From positions 121,911 to 185,910 of the forward strand of contig JAOAGT010000005.1 of assembly GCA_026415615.1 (NCBI GenBank): a stretch of 64,000 nucleotides of DNA, written 5' to 3'. The notes under the pieces were generated by a model, which searched no databases, was not told the origin of the DNA, and saw only the letters and a program-made list of their open reading frames with translations. Source of the stretch: Thermoleophilia bacterium (GTDB lineage Bacteria; Actinomycetota; Thermoleophilia; RBG-16-64-13). This document shows, piece by piece, positions 7,860 through 17,399 of the stretch. Position 1 is the stretch's first letter, and each line of letters starts with the position of its first letter. The position numbers were made by a program, and so were the translations under genes.

Positions 7860-10031
7860 CTAGCGCGGAGTCGCGTCAGGAAGTCCCCCATCCACTGGTA
7901 TGGTTGCGCCTGTGGTTGGCGTCTGCCTGGTGGCGAAAAACAAAACTGCGTTTGCCACGTGTTCTGCAGTGACTCGAGCCTTGAGCAGATTTCGGTTCTG
8001 ATAGTAAGCCTCAAGCCCGGCCTCATCCAACCCGCGAACCCGCATCCGCTCGGGCCCGACCTCTTGCCAAAGCCCAGACCGCCGCGCTCCGTGGCCAAAA
8101 ACAGCATCGGGGGACACCATGTTTACCCTAACTCCATCGGCAGCAAGCTCCAAGCTGGCAACCCGGGCTAGTTGGTGCGCGGCCGCTTTGGTCGCACTGT
8201 ACGCCCCAAACCCCGCTCCGGGAGAGAAGACGTTCTTGGTGGAAATAACCACAACATCTCCTCCGGTGCCCTGAGCGCGGAAAAGTCTTGCGGCTTCGGC
8301 AAGCACAAACAGCGTCCCCTCAACATTTACCTGCTCCAGACGCCGAAACTTTTCCAAGGAAAGCTCGGCCAGCGACCCCACGGCGGCGATTCCAGCGTTT
8401 GGAACTACTAAATCTATCCCTCCCCAGGCGCATACCACCTCGGCAAAACCTGCCTTCACCGAAGCGGGATCGGTCACATCCATCGGAATCCCCAGGATTT
8501 TTTCTCCAAAGCGCGCCTGGTAGTCAGCCACCAGGGCGTCCAACCGCTCGCCCGGGAGATCGGTAGCGGCTACCAGACAACCAGCCCGAAGAAGTGCTTC
8601 GCAAATACCCGCTCCAATAGCCCCCGCTGCGCCGGTGACCACGGCTACGTGGCCTTTCAAGAGCTCAGCGCCACTCGACGTGGGCTTGGCGCTTTCGTCC
8701 TCACGTTTGAGCTTGGCATGTTGGAGTGAGCGATACTCCATCCGGAAAAGCTCTTCTTCAGGCAGCCCTTCGTAGCGTGACCCTGCCAAGACGATAGATC
8801 TCTTTACCCGTAAAGTGTGAAGGGTAATGTCCTGGGCAATGACCGCAGAGCGCAGATCTTCACCCGCGCAAGCCACCCCCAGGCCCGGAATCATTACCAC
8901 GCGCGGTTCGGGAGCAAATGGTTGCACTCCCCGGGGCATGAGCATCTGATAACGCCCCAGATATGCCAAGTAATTGTTTCGGTAACCGTCGATAGTCCGC
9001 TGCAGATGTTCCCTAATCGTCCCCTGGTCGCCCTGGGGAAGTTCTTCCACCCAAAGCGGGAGAGCCTTCGTGCGGATCAGGTGATCACTGGTTAGCACCG
9101 GGGTAACAAGCGCCTCTTTTGCGCCCGGCATGGCAAGAATCTCAAGAACCTCCGGGGTACAAAGCCATTTGAGTACCACTTTCTGGTAGGGATGGTCAGG
9201 ATCGCCGGTGGGGTGAGCAAGAAGGCCGCGTAGCACGGGAGAAATCTCTGCTATCCGTGCGTCGCAAGTTGCGGCGCTTAAGACTGTTTCGGACGGCGGG
9301 GTGGGAGCTTTGGGCGCGGGCGCGCGGCCGTGCGGGCCGCGCGCCCGCGCCGCCACTTCCCCCTCAGCCCGCGTGACGAGTTCAATCATAGCCTCGTAGG
9401 ACTCCCGGGCTGTCGCCCCCCACGTCACAATCCCATGGTGCATCCACACCATCCCCCGGGCCGTTGGGAAACTCTCGAGAGCCTCTGCACAAGCCTTAGC
9501 CAACTTAAGCCCAGGCGTAATGTAGGGAAGGATGATTACCTCATCCCCAAAAACCTGTCGCACAAGCTGTTCTCCGCCTACACGGTTAGTTAGAGCAAGA
9601 ACGGCATCAGCATGCGTGTGATCAACGAACTTATGCGGCAGAAAGGCGTGTACCAAGGCCTCGATAGAGGGATCGGGACCGCTCGACCAGAGCCGGTGGG
9701 TCCGTAACTCCTCCAGCATCTCCTCGTCGCTGAGCTCAGCAATCTGCCGAAGCCGCTTGAGGTACGCAAGATCCAGGCCACAATGCCCCTCGGGCTCAAT
9801 GGTGGCCAGATCGGCTCCCGAAGCTTTTACAAACAGCGCCGGTATCTCGTCGCCAAGTATGTTTCGCCACGTGGCCTTAACCGAAGTATTGCCGCCGCCG
9901 TGGAGCACCAGGTCCTTCTCCAGACCCAGCAGCCTTGAGGAGTACGTGCGAAGGGCAAGCGCCTCCCCCCACTTGTCGCCAAAACGGGCCACAAACTCTG
10001 CTGCTTCGTAATCAGACCAGCGAGAATTCAC
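7860..10031 (-). CDS. Bifunctional class II aldolase / short-chain dehydrogenase
   Basis: A two-domain fusion of the YuxG/RhaEW type. Residues 1-400 are a class II aldolase: HGGGNTSVK, zinc ligands in [13 protein letters not shown] and [12 protein letters not shown]. Residues about 468-723 are an SDR: nucleotide loop [10 protein letters not shown], catalytic YSATK (about 633). Family members cleave rhamnulose-1-phosphate (or related deoxy-pentulose phosphates) to DHAP and lactaldehyde and oxidise or reduce the aldehyde. No rhamnose kinase or isomerase is nearby, so the substrate is open. An Ala/Pro/Arg-rich linker around residues 228-240 is encoded by a GC-only inverted repeat (9313-9351). 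It starts at GTG 10031, 47 bp after the epimerase. Confidence 0.88.
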   Translation of the reverse strand: MNSRWSDYEAAEFVARFGDKWGEALALRTYSSRLLGLEKDLVLHGGGNTSVKATWRNILGDEIPALFVKASGADLATIEPEGHCGLDLAYLKRLRQIAELSDEEMLEELRTHRLWSSGPDPSIEALVHAFLPHKFVDHTHADAVLALTNRVGGEQLVRQVFGDEVIILPYITPGLKLAKACAEALESFPTARGMVWMHHGIVTWGATARESYEAMIELVTRAEGEVAARARGPHGRAPAPKAPTPPSETVLSAATCDARIAEISPVLRGLLAHPTGDPDHPYQKVVLKWLCTPEVLEILAMPGAKEALVTPVLTSDHLIRTKALPLWVEELPQGDQGTIREHLQRTIDGYRNNYLAYLGRYQMLMPRGVQPFAPEPRVVMIPGLGVACAGEDLRSAVIAQDITLHTLRVKRSIVLAGSRYEGLPEEELFRMEYRSLQHAKLKREDESAKPTSSGAELLKGHVAVVTGAAGAIGAGICEALLRAGCLVAATDLPGERLDALVADYQARFGEKILGIPMDVTDPASVKAGFAEVVCAWGGIDLVVPNAGIAAVGSLAELSLEKFRRLEQVNVEGTLFVLAEAARLFRAQGTGGDVVVISTKNVFSPGAGFGAYSATKAAAHQLARVASLELAADGVRVNMVSPDAVFGHGARRSGLWQEVGPERMRVRGLDEAGLEAYYQNRNLLKARVTAEHVANAVLFFATRQTPTTGATIPVDGGLPDATPR
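9313..9351. repeat. 17-bp perfect GC-only inverted repeat inside the aldolase-SDR gene
   Basis: The left arm GGCGCGGGCGCGCGGCC (9313-9329), a five-base spacer GTGCG, and the exact reverse complement (9335-9351) lie inside the aldolase domain. It encodes an Arg/Ala/Pro-rich stretch that looks like a surface insertion. It could fold into a very stable RNA or cruciform hairpin. Confidence 0.9.
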
Positions 10032-10078
10032 CTTTCTTGTCCTAGCCCTCGAGGTTCTTTTTCAGAGGAGCACAACAG

Positions 10079-10789
10079 TTAAGAGCGCACAGCGTCAAGC
10101 ATAAAGCGCGCATTGGCCTCGACATCTCCTCCGTCAAACACGGCGCTACCGGCTGCGACAAGGTCAGGTCCAGCTGCGGCAATAGCGCTAATGTTGCTTC
10201 GGGTCACTCCGCCATCCACACAAACGAGGATGTCTTTCCCGCTCTTGGCTATCAGCTCCTTTACCCGTTTCACCCGCTCCGTCGTGGTAGGCGCGAACTC
10301 TTGTCCGCTCCATCCGGGATCAACGGCAAGAAGAGATATCAGGTCTACCTCTTCCAACAGAGGCGGAGTAAGCCATTCAAGCGGAGTACCAGGATTGAGC
10401 GCAAGGCCGCGCACTATGCCCTTTCCCGGACCGTCGCGATGTTCCAGGCTTCCCAGACGCTGCAAAACGCGATGAATGTGCACCGCCGCCTCTACGTGGA
10501 CTGTGATTATGTCGGCACCGGCCGCGGCAAACGCTTCCAGCTTGTCAAGTGGCTCGTGAACCATGAGGTGCACATCTTTGAGGAGCGGGGTCCTAAGCCC
10601 TTTGACAAACGAGGCGCCCACCGTAAGTGAGGGGCAAAAATACCCATCCATCACGTCAATATGAATTACCCCCACTCCCGCCCGCTCCAAGCAAGCAAGC
10701 TCGGAATCCAGATTCATAAGGTCGGCAGTAAGCACGCCCACGCTCACAGTAGGGCACAGCGACCGCAAGCGCTCGAACGTGGTAGCCAC
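10079..10789 (-). CDS. Ribulose-phosphate 3-epimerase family protein (LsrE/AlsE-like)
   Basis: A TIM-barrel epimerase of the Rpe family. Metal ligands are in HIDVMDG, DVHLMVHEP and CVDGGV. The usual SILSADF at the N-terminus is replaced by GVLTADL, and the phosphate loop reads DPGWSGQEF rather than NPGFGGQ, closer to sugar-phosphate epimerases such as AlsE. It is therefore probably not the housekeeping pentose-phosphate enzyme. I prefer GTG 10789 (GAGG five bases upstream) over TTG 10792. The ribosome binding site overlaps the stop of the lsrF-like gene. In Salmonella an Rpe-like protein, LsrE, also accompanies LsrF. Confidence 0.82.
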   Translation of the reverse strand: MATTFERLRSLCPTVSVGVLTADLMNLDSELACLERAGVGVIHIDVMDGYFCPSLTVGASFVKGLRTPLLKDVHLMVHEPLDKLEAFAAAGADIITVHVEAAVHIHRVLQRLGSLEHRDGPGKGIVRGLALNPGTPLEWLTPPLLEEVDLISLLAVDPGWSGQEFAPTTTERVKRVKELIAKSGKDILVCVDGGVTRSNISAIAAAGPDLVAAGSAVFDGGDVEANARFMLDAVRS

Positions 10790-10797
10790 CAATGCCT

Positions 10798-11694
10798 CTA
10801 CTTTTGGTCTTTCTTCTGCTCGTTCTTTAGAGTCAAGAACAGCTCGTAAGCCTCTTCTGGCTTCATGAGCTCATGAACGACCTTGCGGACAGCCTGAATC
10901 ATCGCCACCGGAGCGTCAGACTGGAAGATGTTCCTGCCCATGTCCACGCCAGCCGCTCCCTGGCTTACCGCTTTATAGGCCATAGTTAGCGCCTCCAACT
11001 CCGGCAGTTTCTTTCCGCCAGCCATAACGATAGGAACAGGGCAGGAAGCAGTGACGGTCTCAAAGTCCTGATCGACGTAGTAAGTCTTAATGAAGTGCGC
11101 CCCGAGCTCAGCAGCTATGCGGCACGCAAGACGGAAATACCGAGCATCACGGGCCATTTCCTTGCCTACGGCGGTTACACCCAGCACCGGAATGCCGTAA
11201 CGATTGCCCATATCGACCAGACGCGTGAGGTTGTGGATAGATTGAGTTTCGTATTCGCCGCCAATAAACACTTGAACCGCTAGGGCACACACATTCAGGC
11301 GAATAGCATCCTCAATATCCACCGCAATCTGCTCGTTGGAAAGCTCTTTTAGAATGCTGGGCCCGCCGCTCGCCCTAAGCACTACGGCCTTGGGACACGT
11401 GGAGGGCACTATCGAGCGCAAAATCCCCCTGGTGAGCATTACAGCGTCCGAGTAGGGGACCAAGGGCATTATGTTTACATCCACGCGCTCAAGTCCCGAG
11501 GTAGGGCCCTGGAAGTAGCCGTGATCTATAGCCAACATGACGGTGCGACCGGACTCAGGACTAAAGATCCGCGCCAGCCGGTTCTGCATGCCCCAGTCCA
11601 GAGACTCCGACCCTTTGAGAAAGAAGGCCTCGCGTCGCTGAGGTATGTCAAGGTAGTAGTTCTTAGACTCCCGTAAACCTTCAACGTCTGGCAT
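10798..11694 (-). CDS. LsrF-like class I aldolase/thiolase (DhnA family)
   Basis: From memory this resembles E. coli LsrF, the thiolase that cleaves phosphorylated autoinducer-2 product 3-hydroxy-5-phosphonooxypentane-2,4-dione, along its whole length. Shared landmarks are [37 protein letters not shown], the Schiff-base Lys in FIKTYYV, and [18 protein letters not shown]. Length (298) fits. No lsrK, lsrR, lsrG or ABC transporter genes are present, so a role in AI-2 processing is only one possibility; members of the family also act as fructose-1,6-bisphosphate or 2-amino-3,7-dideoxyheptulosonate-type aldolases. It is the first gene of a three-gene operon with the epimerase and the aldolase-SDR. 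Confidence 0.85.
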   Translation of the reverse strand: MPDVEGLRESKNYYLDIPQRREAFFLKGSESLDWGMQNRLARIFSPESGRTVMLAIDHGYFQGPTSGLERVDVNIMPLVPYSDAVMLTRGILRSIVPSTCPKAVVLRASGGPSILKELSNEQIAVDIEDAIRLNVCALAVQVFIGGEYETQSIHNLTRLVDMGNRYGIPVLGVTAVGKEMARDARYFRLACRIAAELGAHFIKTYYVDQDFETVTASCPVPIVMAGGKKLPELEALTMAYKAVSQGAAGVDMGRNIFQSDAPVAMIQAVRKVVHELMKPEEAYELFLTLKNEQKKDQK

Positions 11695-11862
11695 GTGCGA
11701 CTCTCCCTACTCTCTTACAAGAAACCCACGTTCTGATTCTAGCAGAGGGTGAACCGTGACCAGATGTTTTATGGCTCGCAAACCGTGCGTCTGTCCGCCG
11801 AAGCGTCCATTGTAATGAGAGGCCTGTGTCTGCGAGAGGCGTCTGTCCGTGAGGGGCGTCTC

Positions 11863-12285
11863 TTACTTTATGAGAAGTACAGAGCAGGGGGCCAACCGAG
11901 TGAGATTTCCGGCCGTGCTACCCATGATTCTTCCCAAGACTCGCGAATGCCCCATGAAACCAAGCACGAGAAGGTCGGCCTTTATCTGCTCCACATATTT
12001 GATAACCGTCTCCACTTCATGTCCCGGGGTTATCAAAGAGTGCAGGTGCACCCCGTGCTCACCAGCAAAGCGTTCTGCCTCTCGCACAACCTGGGTGAAA
12101 TACCGGTCTTCGTCAGCCTGCTCCTCAAGAACCTCTCCCACAGTCGCCGCATAGTGAGGCAGGTGTTCTTCCACGCAAATCATGTGAAGCTCTGCTCCCG
12201 TGAGTTTCGCAAGCTCCACAGCCTTCTCAAGCGCCTTTCGTGCATGCGGAGAGCCGTCGTTGGCAACAAGAATTCGCTCAAACAT
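11863..12285 (-). CDS. Universal stress protein (UspA family)
   Basis: A single Usp domain of 140 residues. The N-terminal ILVANDGS and the ATP-binding signature GFMGHSRVLGRIMGSTAG (G-x2-G-x9-G-S) are present, so it probably binds ATP. ATG 12285 follows GGAGG by seven bases. It overlaps the antiporter stop codon by eight bases, so the two are co-translated; Usp domains often regulate linked transporters. A second, separate Usp gene lies at 60.4 kb. Confidence 0.93.
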   Translation of the reverse strand: MFERILVANDGSPHARKALEKAVELAKLTGAELHMICVEEHLPHYAATVGEVLEEQADEDRYFTQVVREAERFAGEHGVHLHSLITPGHEVETVIKYVEQIKADLLVLGFMGHSRVLGRIMGSTAGNLTRLAPCSVLLIK

Positions 12286-13465
12286 CACCCGTCCTCCCTG
12301 CGCTACTCGCTGTCCTTGGTTCGTCCTGCGCTCCTGGAGAAGTCTCCTGTGCTGTTAAGGGTACACGCGGCTGAAAAAACCTCTGCGCTATGGCTGTGGG
12401 AATGATGGCAGTAGCAATAACCACGGTGACAAGAACCGTAAACTGGGTCTTGTCAATATATCCAGCCTGAAGGCCATAAAGGGACGAAATGGTGCCGAAC
12501 GTCAACCCTGTGCTCATTAGCAGAGTCGTATACATGGCGTTTTTTCGTAGGTATCTTCGCGCCAACGGGTAAACTCCCGCAAACTTAGCCGCCACTTTGA
12601 CTCCGAATAGAATCGCCGTCAACCCTGCGCTGGTTACAAGCGCGGCAAGCGAGACGTTCATTCCGCCCTTAACAAAGAAAAACGGGGTAATGATCCCAAA
12701 GGCCAGAATCCGGAGCTTGCGCTGCAGTTCGCGTTGTCTTGCGAACTCCCGCGAGAGCACCGCCCCAAGGATGAAAACGGGGAGCACAGCGTGACTTTGC
12801 CCTAGCTGCGCAACAAGCATCAGACCAAAAAGGAGGAAGAACACCATCTTTATGTCGGGTTCGATAACCTTCCCGCCATAACGGTTACCGAACCAGCGTA
12901 GCAGCCTTGGAGCACAAACGATCACAGCGGCAGAGATTAGAACAAAGCCGAGAGTCCACCAGTTGACTTGGGCAAACAATACGCTCAGGGCAAGAACAGT
13001 GCCCAAATCGGTGACAAAGCAGGCAGCCATAATGGTCTTGCCGATCTCAGTAGCTGTCAGACCAGTCTCGACCAAAACCGCGTACACCACTGCCAGCGAC
13101 GTAGTGGAAAGCGCCGCCCCTGCTATTTCTGCAGCTTTCAGATCCCACCCGGCAACAAAATAACAGTAGGCAAGGGCGCCCACAAAAGGGGCGAGAAATG
13201 AGAATCCGCCGATAAGCAAACTCTCCTTGAGCTTGGCGCGAAACAGGGCGGTGTCTACCTCAGCCCCCGCAAGAAAAGTGAGAAGTACTCCCCCAAAGCC
13301 GGCCAGGAAATCTATCCAGGCAGTTGAGGACATGTGCAGCAAATTGCCTGCTATCACGCCCATGGCGATCTCCAGAATGGAGACAGAGAGGGCCAGACGG
13401 ATTGAAAGGAGACTGGCCACAAGCACAAGGCCAGAAATCGCGAAGGGAATGTACTGTTCGCTCAT
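12278..13465 (-). CDS. CPA2-type monovalent cation:proton antiporter
   Basis: A 395-residue integral membrane protein with about eleven hydrophobic segments, matching the Na+/H+ or K+/H+ exchanger domain. Conserved acidic positions occur in FLAGAEVDTALF and FVTDLGTVLAL, and FGIITPFFFVKGGMNV is typical of CPA2 carriers. It has no cytoplasmic TrkA-N/RCK domain; instead the coupled UspA protein may sense nucleotide. The C-terminus is a short hydrophilic tail. Ion specificity cannot be deduced. Confidence 0.9.
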   Translation of the reverse strand: MSEQYIPFAISGLVLVASLLSIRLALSVSILEIAMGVIAGNLLHMSSTAWIDFLAGFGGVLLTFLAGAEVDTALFRAKLKESLLIGGFSFLAPFVGALAYCYFVAGWDLKAAEIAGAALSTTSLAVVYAVLVETGLTATEIGKTIMAACFVTDLGTVLALSVLFAQVNWWTLGFVLISAAVIVCAPRLLRWFGNRYGGKVIEPDIKMVFFLLFGLMLVAQLGQSHAVLPVFILGAVLSREFARQRELQRKLRILAFGIITPFFFVKGGMNVSLAALVTSAGLTAILFGVKVAAKFAGVYPLARRYLRKNAMYTTLLMSTGLTFGTISSLYGLQAGYIDKTQFTVLVTVVIATAIIPTAIAQRFFQPRVPLTAQETSPGAQDEPRTASSAGRTGDV

Positions 13466-13846
13466 TGCCTCCTACCTTTTTTGGTGATCACTTCGCCCCG
13501 GGCCAGCCGAAAACGATCGCACTTGCCCGCAGGTTCACAAAGGTAGGAGTCATCAGCGGAAAGAAGATCTACCAGCAGATCAGCCGCACTTCTCGTGGCG
13601 GACCCCATCGCCGCCGGGGATTTTACCACAGGAGATGGCATCGACCAGACAGCGTCGCAACCCGACCAGACAGCGTCGCAACCAAGAGAACAATGAGACC
13701 CGGCATAGCGCAGGCAGTGCTATACTGGATGCCTGGCGATGGAGTCCGCCCCAACTGCGGCCGCGGGCCGCTGATGACCCCTAGCACAAGGAGCCATCTC
13801 GCGAAACCAGCGAACGTCCCCGCAGCCGGGGAGGAGGTTTTCGACA
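13466..13846. other. Divergent intergenic region with a 21-bp tandem repeat
   Basis: A 381-bp gap between the divergent antiporter and dynamin genes. It contains the tandem repeat at 13642-13682 and a TATACT hexamer at 13721-13726 that could serve as a -10 element for the dynamin gene, although no good -35 precedes it. I see no convincing small gene here. Confidence 0.5.
13642..13682. repeat. 21-bp period tandem duplication upstream of the dynamin gene
   Basis: CGACCAGACAGCGTCGCAAC occurs at 13642-13661 and again, without a mismatch, at 13663-13682, separated by one base. It is non-coding. Confidence 0.9.
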
Positions 13847-15547
13847 ATGACTGGAGCGGACGTAAAGATTGACCATCGCCCCCAAGAGCAGGAATCCCCG
13901 CTCGATGTAGTGAGGGATATCCAAGCCGCCTTTCATCTAGACTCTCTTCTTCCCGCGTTACGCGCTACCCTCCGACTGGCCGCCGAAACGCGCGTGGTTA
14001 ACGTCGCCGTGGTAGGGCGCTTCAAGGCCGGCAAGAGCTCGTTTTTGAACCAGATAGTTGGCGAACAAATTCTGCCGGTGGACGTGCTGCCGGCTACGGC
14101 GGTAATAACGCAGCTCTACTATGGACCTACGCACAGAGTGACGGTCATTTATCAAGATGGAAGACGCGAGCAGATCCCGCCGGAAAGGCTGGCAGAGTTT
14201 GTGACTGAGAGAGAAAACCCCGAAAACGCCAAGGGAGTGGCTCTGGTGGACATTGAATCCCCCGCTCTGGCCGCTTTCCGAGGGATCCGCTTCGTTGACA
14301 CCCCGGGACTCGGAAGTATCTATACCCGCACCACCCAGACCTCGGTCAACTGGCTGCCGGAGATTGGGGCCGCCATCGTGGTTCTGACCCTTGATCCCCC
14401 TCTCTCCGAGGGTGATCTCAACCTAATTCGCAACCTAACCCGCTTTACTCCTGAGATAACGATTTTGCTCTCTAAGGTAGATCTCGCTGCTCCTGATCAG
14501 GTGGAGCGAGTTAAGAGCTTCATGCAGGAAGAGATTACAAAGCGGCTTGGTCTTGACCTGCCTATTTTCCCCTATTCCAACAAGCCGGAGTTTGCCCATT
14601 TGAGGGAACAGCTGCGCGAGTACCTCATGAGGCGAATTGTGAGCGCTAGGGAGGAGAGACTCCGGGAGATCATCAACCACAAGGTGTCCACCCTCCTCCA
14701 AGAGTGCCGCGAGTATCTAGAAGTAGCTCTAGCTGCAGCCGAGGCAACTGAGCAAGCACGCGCCATGCTTCTTGCGCTCTTAGACGAGGAGGAGGGACAC
14801 CTCGGCCAGATTCATGCTGAGATTGGCCTGCTGGCCGGAGATCTCAAGAAGCGGATACATCGCTCTTTATCCGAGGGCTACCAGAGCCTTTATCCAGAGG
14901 TTCTACGCAAGGTGACCGAAGATTTTGACCAACAATCTAAAACATGGCGTGGGAATTTGGCCAAGACCTCTCAGGCTTTTCAGGAATGGGCGAGCAGAAG
15001 CCTAGGCCAGCACCTAAGCGAGGTACTGCCTTACGGGGAAGAGTTCATCAAACAGGAGCTCATCGAGGCCGAAGGTCAGCTCGGTCGGGTGGTGCGGGCT
15101 TTCCAGGATAGGCTGGGAGCGGCGGTGGAGAGAGCTCTAGGAAGAAGATTCAAGGGAGCTACATTTACCGCCGAGGTAGACCCGCCTAGCTATCCCGACA
15201 TCAAGGTAGACAAGACATTTGATATCCCGCTTGACATGATCTGGTTCCTGGTGCCTATGTTTATTTTTCGGCGTCTTGTCTATCACCGACTTCGCAGTCA
15301 ACTCCCCTGGGAGGTTGAAAAGAACCTCACTCGGGTGGCCTGGCAGTGGAGTGAAGCCGCTGGCCGCTCAGTAGACCAGATAGCCCGCCAGGCTGAGAGC
15401 TTTATCCGCCAAGAAGCAGCTACGGTCAGAGAGCTGGCCTCAGGATCGGCCGGTCAAGTGGCCAAGATCACCAGTGCCCTTGCTCGTCTTGAGGTGGCAC
15501 AGGTCGGCAAGAGCCACCCGGTGAATGCTTGCGCCGCCAAGAGCTGA
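13847..15547 (+). CDS. Dynamin-like GTPase
   Basis: A 566-residue bacterial dynamin-family protein. G1 is VGRFKAGKSSFLNQ (about residue 50), a G2 Thr sits in LPATAVITQL, G3 is RFVDTPGLGS (about 150) and G4 is LLSKVDLA. A long helical region follows, and a hydrophobic stretch near residue 462 (MIWFLVPMFIFRRLV) could insert in the membrane, as in bacterial dynamins. GGAGG lies ten bases before ATG 13847. Many bacterial dynamins come as tandem pairs; this one is single. Such proteins remodel or fuse membranes; the process here is unknown. Confidence 0.87.
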   Translation: MTGADVKIDHRPQEQESPLDVVRDIQAAFHLDSLLPALRATLRLAAETRVVNVAVVGRFKAGKSSFLNQIVGEQILPVDVLPATAVITQLYYGPTHRVTVIYQDGRREQIPPERLAEFVTERENPENAKGVALVDIESPALAAFRGIRFVDTPGLGSIYTRTTQTSVNWLPEIGAAIVVLTLDPPLSEGDLNLIRNLTRFTPEITILLSKVDLAAPDQVERVKSFMQEEITKRLGLDLPIFPYSNKPEFAHLREQLREYLMRRIVSAREERLREIINHKVSTLLQECREYLEVALAAAEATEQARAMLLALLDEEEGHLGQIHAEIGLLAGDLKKRIHRSLSEGYQSLYPEVLRKVTEDFDQQSKTWRGNLAKTSQAFQEWASRSLGQHLSEVLPYGEEFIKQELIEAEGQLGRVVRAFQDRLGAAVERALGRRFKGATFTAEVDPPSYPDIKVDKTFDIPLDMIWFLVPMFIFRRLVYHRLRSQLPWEVEKNLTRVAWQWSEAAGRSVDQIARQAESFIRQEAATVRELASGSAGQVAKITSALARLEVAQVGKSHPVNACAAKS

Positions 15548-15590
15548 TCGGCGAGCCATTTCGGTGAGCCTCACTCTGGCGAGCCTCCGG
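15548..15590. repeat. Degenerate direct repeats between converging gene ends
   Basis: Three related blocks built on GGCGAGCC or GGTGAGCC start near 15550, 15563 and 15579, directly after the dynamin stop codon and running into the 3' end of the converging membrane-protein gene. Similarity is weaker than in the other tandem repeats of the window. Confidence 0.5.
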
Positions 15591-16176
15591 AAGAGCCCGA
15601 GACTGCTCTTGCCTTGATGCGAAATAAAGCCAATAGGAACGCTACTGTCGCCCCCACGGTACCCACCATGGCTCCAGCAACAGCCGCCAAGGGGGCAAGA
15701 TTGCTTACTGCCCCCACTAGAAGAGCCACAAAAGCCGCCGCACAGGTGACCGCCCCTATGGCCAGCAATCGACAAACTAGAACCACACTCTCAATTATCT
15801 GCACCCGTTTAAGTTCGCTAGCGAAGAAGAGCAACTCACCAAGCAATACTAGCCCTGCCGGATACAAGAGAAGCCCGGTTAGGCCAAGTCCACGGGTAAC
15901 CTGCACAACGATGTACTCGGCCGCCAGCAGGAAGAGAGCCGCGCCGGTAGCCCAGGGAAAACGAACCAGGGCGGCGGCGGCCGCGGCCACCGCGACCGCG
16001 GCCGCCGCCGCCACCAATCCCCTCGCTGCCTCAGCAAACAGAGCAGGGCAAACGGCCAGAGCCAAGACCACTAGTATGGCAACGGCCCCTAACCTTACAC
16101 GAACGCGTGTCGCATGAAACGCCGAAATGTTCTTGCCTCCTCTACCAGAGCCGCCAAGGGCGTCTTCCCGTCCCAC
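15571..16176 (-). CDS. Multi-pass membrane protein, last gene of the MoxR/DUF58 operon
   Basis: A hydrophobic protein of unknown function with roughly five or six predicted membrane segments and an Ala/Val-rich first half. I do not recognise the family. It occupies the place where a transglutaminase-domain membrane protein often sits in MoxR-DUF58-DUF4129 loci, but it has no transglutaminase residues. GTG 16176 is the only standard in-frame start before the first membrane segment and lies 82 bp inside DUF58. An in-frame ATT at 16126-16128, seven bases after AGAGGAGG, is an alternative start. The alanine-rich segment is encoded by a GC-only inverted repeat (15970-16012). Confidence 0.65.
   Translation of the reverse strand: MGREDALGGSGRGGKNISAFHATRVRVRLGAVAILVVLALAVCPALFAEAARGLVAAAAAVAVAAAAAALVRFPWATGAALFLLAAEYIVVQVTRGLGLTGLLLYPAGLVLLGELLFFASELKRVQIIESVVLVCRLLAIGAVTCAAAFVALLVGAVSNLAPLAAVAGAMVGTVGATVAFLLALFRIKARAVSGSSGGSPE
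15970..16012. repeat. 17-bp GC-only inverted repeat inside a membrane protein gene
   Basis: GGCGGCGGCGGCCGCGG (15970-15986) and its exact reverse complement (15996-16012) flank a nine-base spacer. The region encodes an alanine/valine run in a membrane segment. Both arms contain the octamer GCGGCCGC. Confidence 0.85.
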
Positions 16177-17399
16177 TGCACCACAGCCACTCCCGCCTGC
16201 TCGTAGCGGAAGCGAATAGCCTCACGTTGCATCCGCCACAAGCGCAGAGCAAGATCAGCCAATGAGTCCTTTGTCTCGCCAACAAAGGCGAGGGGCGAAA
16301 CCTCCACTATGACCAAGTCAAATCCGCGCCGGCGAATGTCAAGCAAAGCCTGGACGGTTCGTTCGTCCAGAAGCGGGCTTATCGCGATAACCAGCGCCTG
16401 CGGGGTTAGAGCTCGCCGCGGTACTATTTCTATATCCTTCCAGGCAAACGAAAGAACGCTCTCGGTTTCAAGAAGAGCCTCCACTATCCGATACCACTGC
16501 GCTTCGCCTGCCGCTGGGGTAAGCCACCGGAGAATTCCCCCAAAGGCTACCAACCCCACTCTGTCACGAACTGTCAGGTAGTATCTGGCCAGAGAAGAGG
16601 CGGCTCTTACCGCGTAAGTGAGAATACTTTCTTTGTCAGTGCCAGCTTCAGAAAACGTGTCTAAGAAGATCACCACGTCGCTGTTGTTTTCTGGATGCTG
16701 CTCGTTTACAAACAGAGAATTCCTCACAGTGGTGGCATGCCAATTTACCCGCCTTAACCGGTCCCCTGGCACGTAGGGGCGGATGTCCGCAAACTCAATC
16801 CCCTCTCCTCGTCGCCGCGAGACACGACTTCCCACAAACGGCTGGGTGTCAAGCGGCGCAATTGCAGTGCGCAGACGCTCGGGGCGAGGGTAGACCCTGA
16901 GCGCAGAAAGCTTGTCGCTGCGGTGCTCCTTAGCGACCATCCCAAGGTGATCCCAGCACACCACGGCAACAGGGCCAAGGCCATGAACACCCCACCGCCT
17001 TCCTCTAATGCGGAGGGGTATGACCCGCTCTTCGCCCCCGGGCAGACGGAGCATGAACCGAGTCACCGTAGACACGCTGCCAGACCTTCCCGCCGAAGAA
17101 ACCCACTCTGCCTGCACCCCGGCAGGCAAACCCAGACTGACTTCAGCACAAGGAACGCCAGCGTCAGCCTGCAGAACAAGCTCAGCCGTCAACTCCTCTT
17201 CTTCCAAGATGTGCTCTTGCGGAATTCGCAGAGTTCTTCTTACGGTTTTCTCCTTAGTACCCACCAGTCCCGCAAGTACCACCACTAGAAATGGACCCCC
17301 TACGGCCACCGGCTCGAGGCGGCCCAGAACAAGGCCGACCGCAAAGCACACGGCCGCCAACATGCTGTACACAACAAGCTTGTGCGAACGCCTAAGCAC
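16095..17399 (-). CDS. DUF58 domain protein
   Basis: A 434-residue protein with two N-terminal membrane segments (KLVVYSMLAAVCFAVGLVL and the following hydrophobic run) and a C-terminal DUF58/vWA-like domain. The signature GIEFADIRPYVPGDRLRRVNWHATTV, here split by me only for reading, places residues about 215-240 in the DUF58 core; VVIFLDTFSE resembles the vWA metal site. DUF58 proteins are partners of MoxR AAA+ ATPases. The GTG start at 17399 overlaps the MoxR stop by eight bases and follows GAGGAGAAG. It is probably anchored in the membrane with the vWA domain in the cytoplasm. Confidence 0.88.
   Translation of the reverse strand: MLRRSHKLVVYSMLAAVCFAVGLVLGRLEPVAVGGPFLVVVLAGLVGTKEKTVRRTLRIPQEHILEEEELTAELVLQADAGVPCAEVSLGLPAGVQAEWVSSAGRSGSVSTVTRFMLRLPGGEERVIPLRIRGRRWGVHGLGPVAVVCWDHLGMVAKEHRSDKLSALRVYPRPERLRTAIAPLDTQPFVGSRVSRRRGEGIEFADIRPYVPGDRLRRVNWHATTVRNSLFVNEQHPENNSDVVIFLDTFSEAGTDKESILTYAVRAASSLARYYLTVRDRVGLVAFGGILRWLTPAAGEAQWYRIVEALLETESVLSFAWKDIEIVPRRALTPQALVIAISPLLDERTVQALLDIRRRGFDLVIVEVSPLAFVGETKDSLADLALRLWRMQREAIRFRYEQAGVAVVQWDGKTPLAALVEEARTFRRFMRHAFV

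Noticed and set aside
15614..16117. Plus-strand Ala/Thr-rich frame opposite the membrane protein gene
   Set aside because: It is the complement of the alanine-rich membrane protein; low complexity explains the open frame.
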